DNA from: Candidatus Nomurabacteria bacterium
GTDB taxonomy: Bacteria; Patescibacteriota; Minisyncoccia; Phycocordibacterales; SBAW01
Assembly: GCA_943349675.1 (NCBI GenBank)
Contig: CALQZN010000035.1
Coordinates: 1 to 5,822, forward strand
DNA length: 5,822 nucleotides
Direction of reading: 5' to 3'
How positions within the stretch are numbered: position 1 is the stretch's first letter; the number at the start of each line of letters is the position of its first letter. Positions 5,019-5,822 of the stretch are shown in pieces. A program made the translations under genes and the position numbers. The notes under the pieces are model-generated. The model saw only the letters and a program-made list of their open reading frames with translations. It was not told where the DNA came from and did no database searches.

Positions 5019-5639
5019 ATGGTTATCAGCTATTTTGGTGGGGAATGCTTTAAGGTAACGCAGGGCGAGTTGACTCTGGCGTTTAACTTGCCGTCTAAAG
5101 AGTCTAAACAAAAGAGCGTTAAGTTTGGCTCGGACATCCTTTTTATATCAACCCACCATCCTGACTTTAACGGGGTAGAAAACGCTGCATTTGGTGAGCG
5201 TGAACCGTTTGTTATCAGTGGCCCTGGCGAGTATGAGGTCAAAGACGTGGCCGTTCGTGGGTTTGGGTCGGAAACTACGTATGGAAGTAAGGGTGGGGTC
5301 AATACTATATATAGTATTATTCTCGAAGGGATGAACCTATGCTTTTTAGGGGCGCTCAGTAACCCGGCGCTTCCTCCGGCAGCCAAACAAGAGCTCGACG
5401 ACATAGATATATTGTTTTTGCCAGTCGGGGGTGATGGAGTGTTCGACCATGCTGAAGGGTACAAACTAGCTGTACAGCTTGAACCTAAGGCTATAATTCC
5501 TATGCACTACAGCCCTGAGTCCCTTAAATTATTTTTGAAAGAGGCTGGTGCCGACAAAGTAGAGGCTCTTGAAAAGTTTACGGTAAAAAAGAAAGACCTT
5601 GATGGTAAAGAGGGAGAGATTGTTGTACTGAGTCACTAA
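5019..5639 (+). CDS. Metallo-beta-lactamase-fold protein with degenerate metal site
   Basis: The 206-residue product follows the small UlaG-like or Lactamase_B_3 branch of the metallo-beta-lactamase superfamily. Recognisable pieces are MVISYFGGECFKV (1-13, equivalent to the ItylGhaxfxI start), ILFISTHHPDF (40-50), FVISGPGEYEVKDVAVRGF (64-82), a NTIYSIILEGMNLCFLGALS segment (95-114), DIDILFLPVGG (128-138) and LEPKAIIPMHYSPES (154-168). The metal ligands are mostly gone: the HxHxDH loop reads THHPDFN, and the strand that normally carries H-x-G-D reads FLGALSN. His163 in PMHY remains. Hydrolase activity is therefore doubtful, and a structural or binding role is possible. The gene is divergent from the S1 gene across a DnaA-box region and is followed 16 nt later by a small membrane-protein gene, probably in one transcript. 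No substrate can be named. Confidence 0.8.
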   Translation: MVISYFGGECFKVTQGELTLAFNLPSKESKQKSVKFGSDILFISTHHPDFNGVENAAFGEREPFVISGPGEYEVKDVAVRGFGSETTYGSKGGVNTIYSIILEGMNLCFLGALSNPALPPAAKQELDDIDILFLPVGGDGVFDHAEGYKLAVQLEPKAIIPMHYSPESLKLFLKEAGADKVEALEKFTVKKKDLDGKEGEIVVLSH

Positions 5640-5655
5640 CGGCACGCTACAAGCT

Positions 5656-5822
5656 ATGAAGAAATATTTCAATCATATAAAAAGCAAACCGCCGCACGAG
5701 AGGCGCCAGCATGCGATACAAGTTGCGAGCGTGTGTACGGCGCTGGTGTTTGTTGTTTGGATTACAACACTTGGGGTACGCTTGGCCAACACAAGTGGTG
5801 TGGTTGCTCAAAATCCAGACGG
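5656..5822 (+). CDS. Putative single-pass membrane protein, N-terminal 55 residues (truncated by window edge)
   Basis: The frame opens at ATG 5656, 16 nt after the MBL-fold stop, and remains open to the window end. The visible product starts MKKYFNHIKSKPPHERRQHA, a basic cytosolic-type segment containing a KPPHERR patch. A hydrophobic stretch at about residues 23-42 (VASVCTALVFVVWITTLGVR) follows, then a polar Ser/Thr/Asn-containing stretch. By the positive-inside rule the N terminus would face the cytosol and the bulk of the protein the outside. There is no cleavage-site pattern clear enough to call a signal peptide. The family is not recognised. Shared orientation and close spacing suggest cotranscription with the MBL-fold gene. 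Confidence 0.65.
   Translation, partial: MKKYFNHIKSKPPHERRQHAIQVASVCTALVFVVWITTLGVRLANTSGVVAQNPD

Overview
The window looks like ordinary chromosome from a Patescibacteria/CPR bacterium, most likely Parcubacteria-like. This is inferred from compact housekeeping genes, a four-domain ribosomal protein S1, a very short peptidyl-tRNA hydrolase, a basic 84-residue bS21 and a histidyl-tRNA-synthetase-like paralogue in the lepB/rpsU neighbourhood. No gene start has a recognisable Shine-Dalgarno sequence. No mobile element, CRISPR array, tRNA or rRNA was seen.

Layout. Positions 1-2967 carry a tight leftward operon, read lepB (signal peptidase I), HisRS-like protein, rpsU (bS21), ybeY (16S rRNA maturation endonuclease), ftsA (cell-division actin homologue, cut by the left edge). 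Gaps are 6, 48 and 20 nt, and the ybeY and ftsA reading frames overlap by 8 nt. A 98-nt divergent intergenic region (2968-3065) separates lepB from rightward pth. pth converges on a leftward S1-domain protein gene across a perfect bidirectional terminator (3601-3641). A 281-nt divergent region (4738-5018) follows, then a rightward metallo-beta-lactamase-fold protein lacking most metal ligands, and the start of a small membrane protein cut by the right edge.

Functionally the region is about translation (bS21, S1, Pth, YbeY, HisRS-like), protein export (LepB) and division (FtsA).

The most interesting signals are non-coding. (i) At lepB, pth and the MBL-fold gene, a good -10 hexamer ends exactly 6 nt before the ATG, predicting leaderless mRNAs. 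(ii) The 4738-5018 region holds a concentric double palindrome centred at 4933. Its outer arms are two oppositely oriented DnaA-box-like sequences, one a perfect consensus, at a point where gene orientation diverges, so it is a candidate replication origin or DnaA-controlled regulatory site. (iii) A separate perfect 10-bp palindrome lies in the predicted S1 leader. Among proteins, the HisRS-like and MBL-fold proteins both look like non-catalytic relatives of enzymes.
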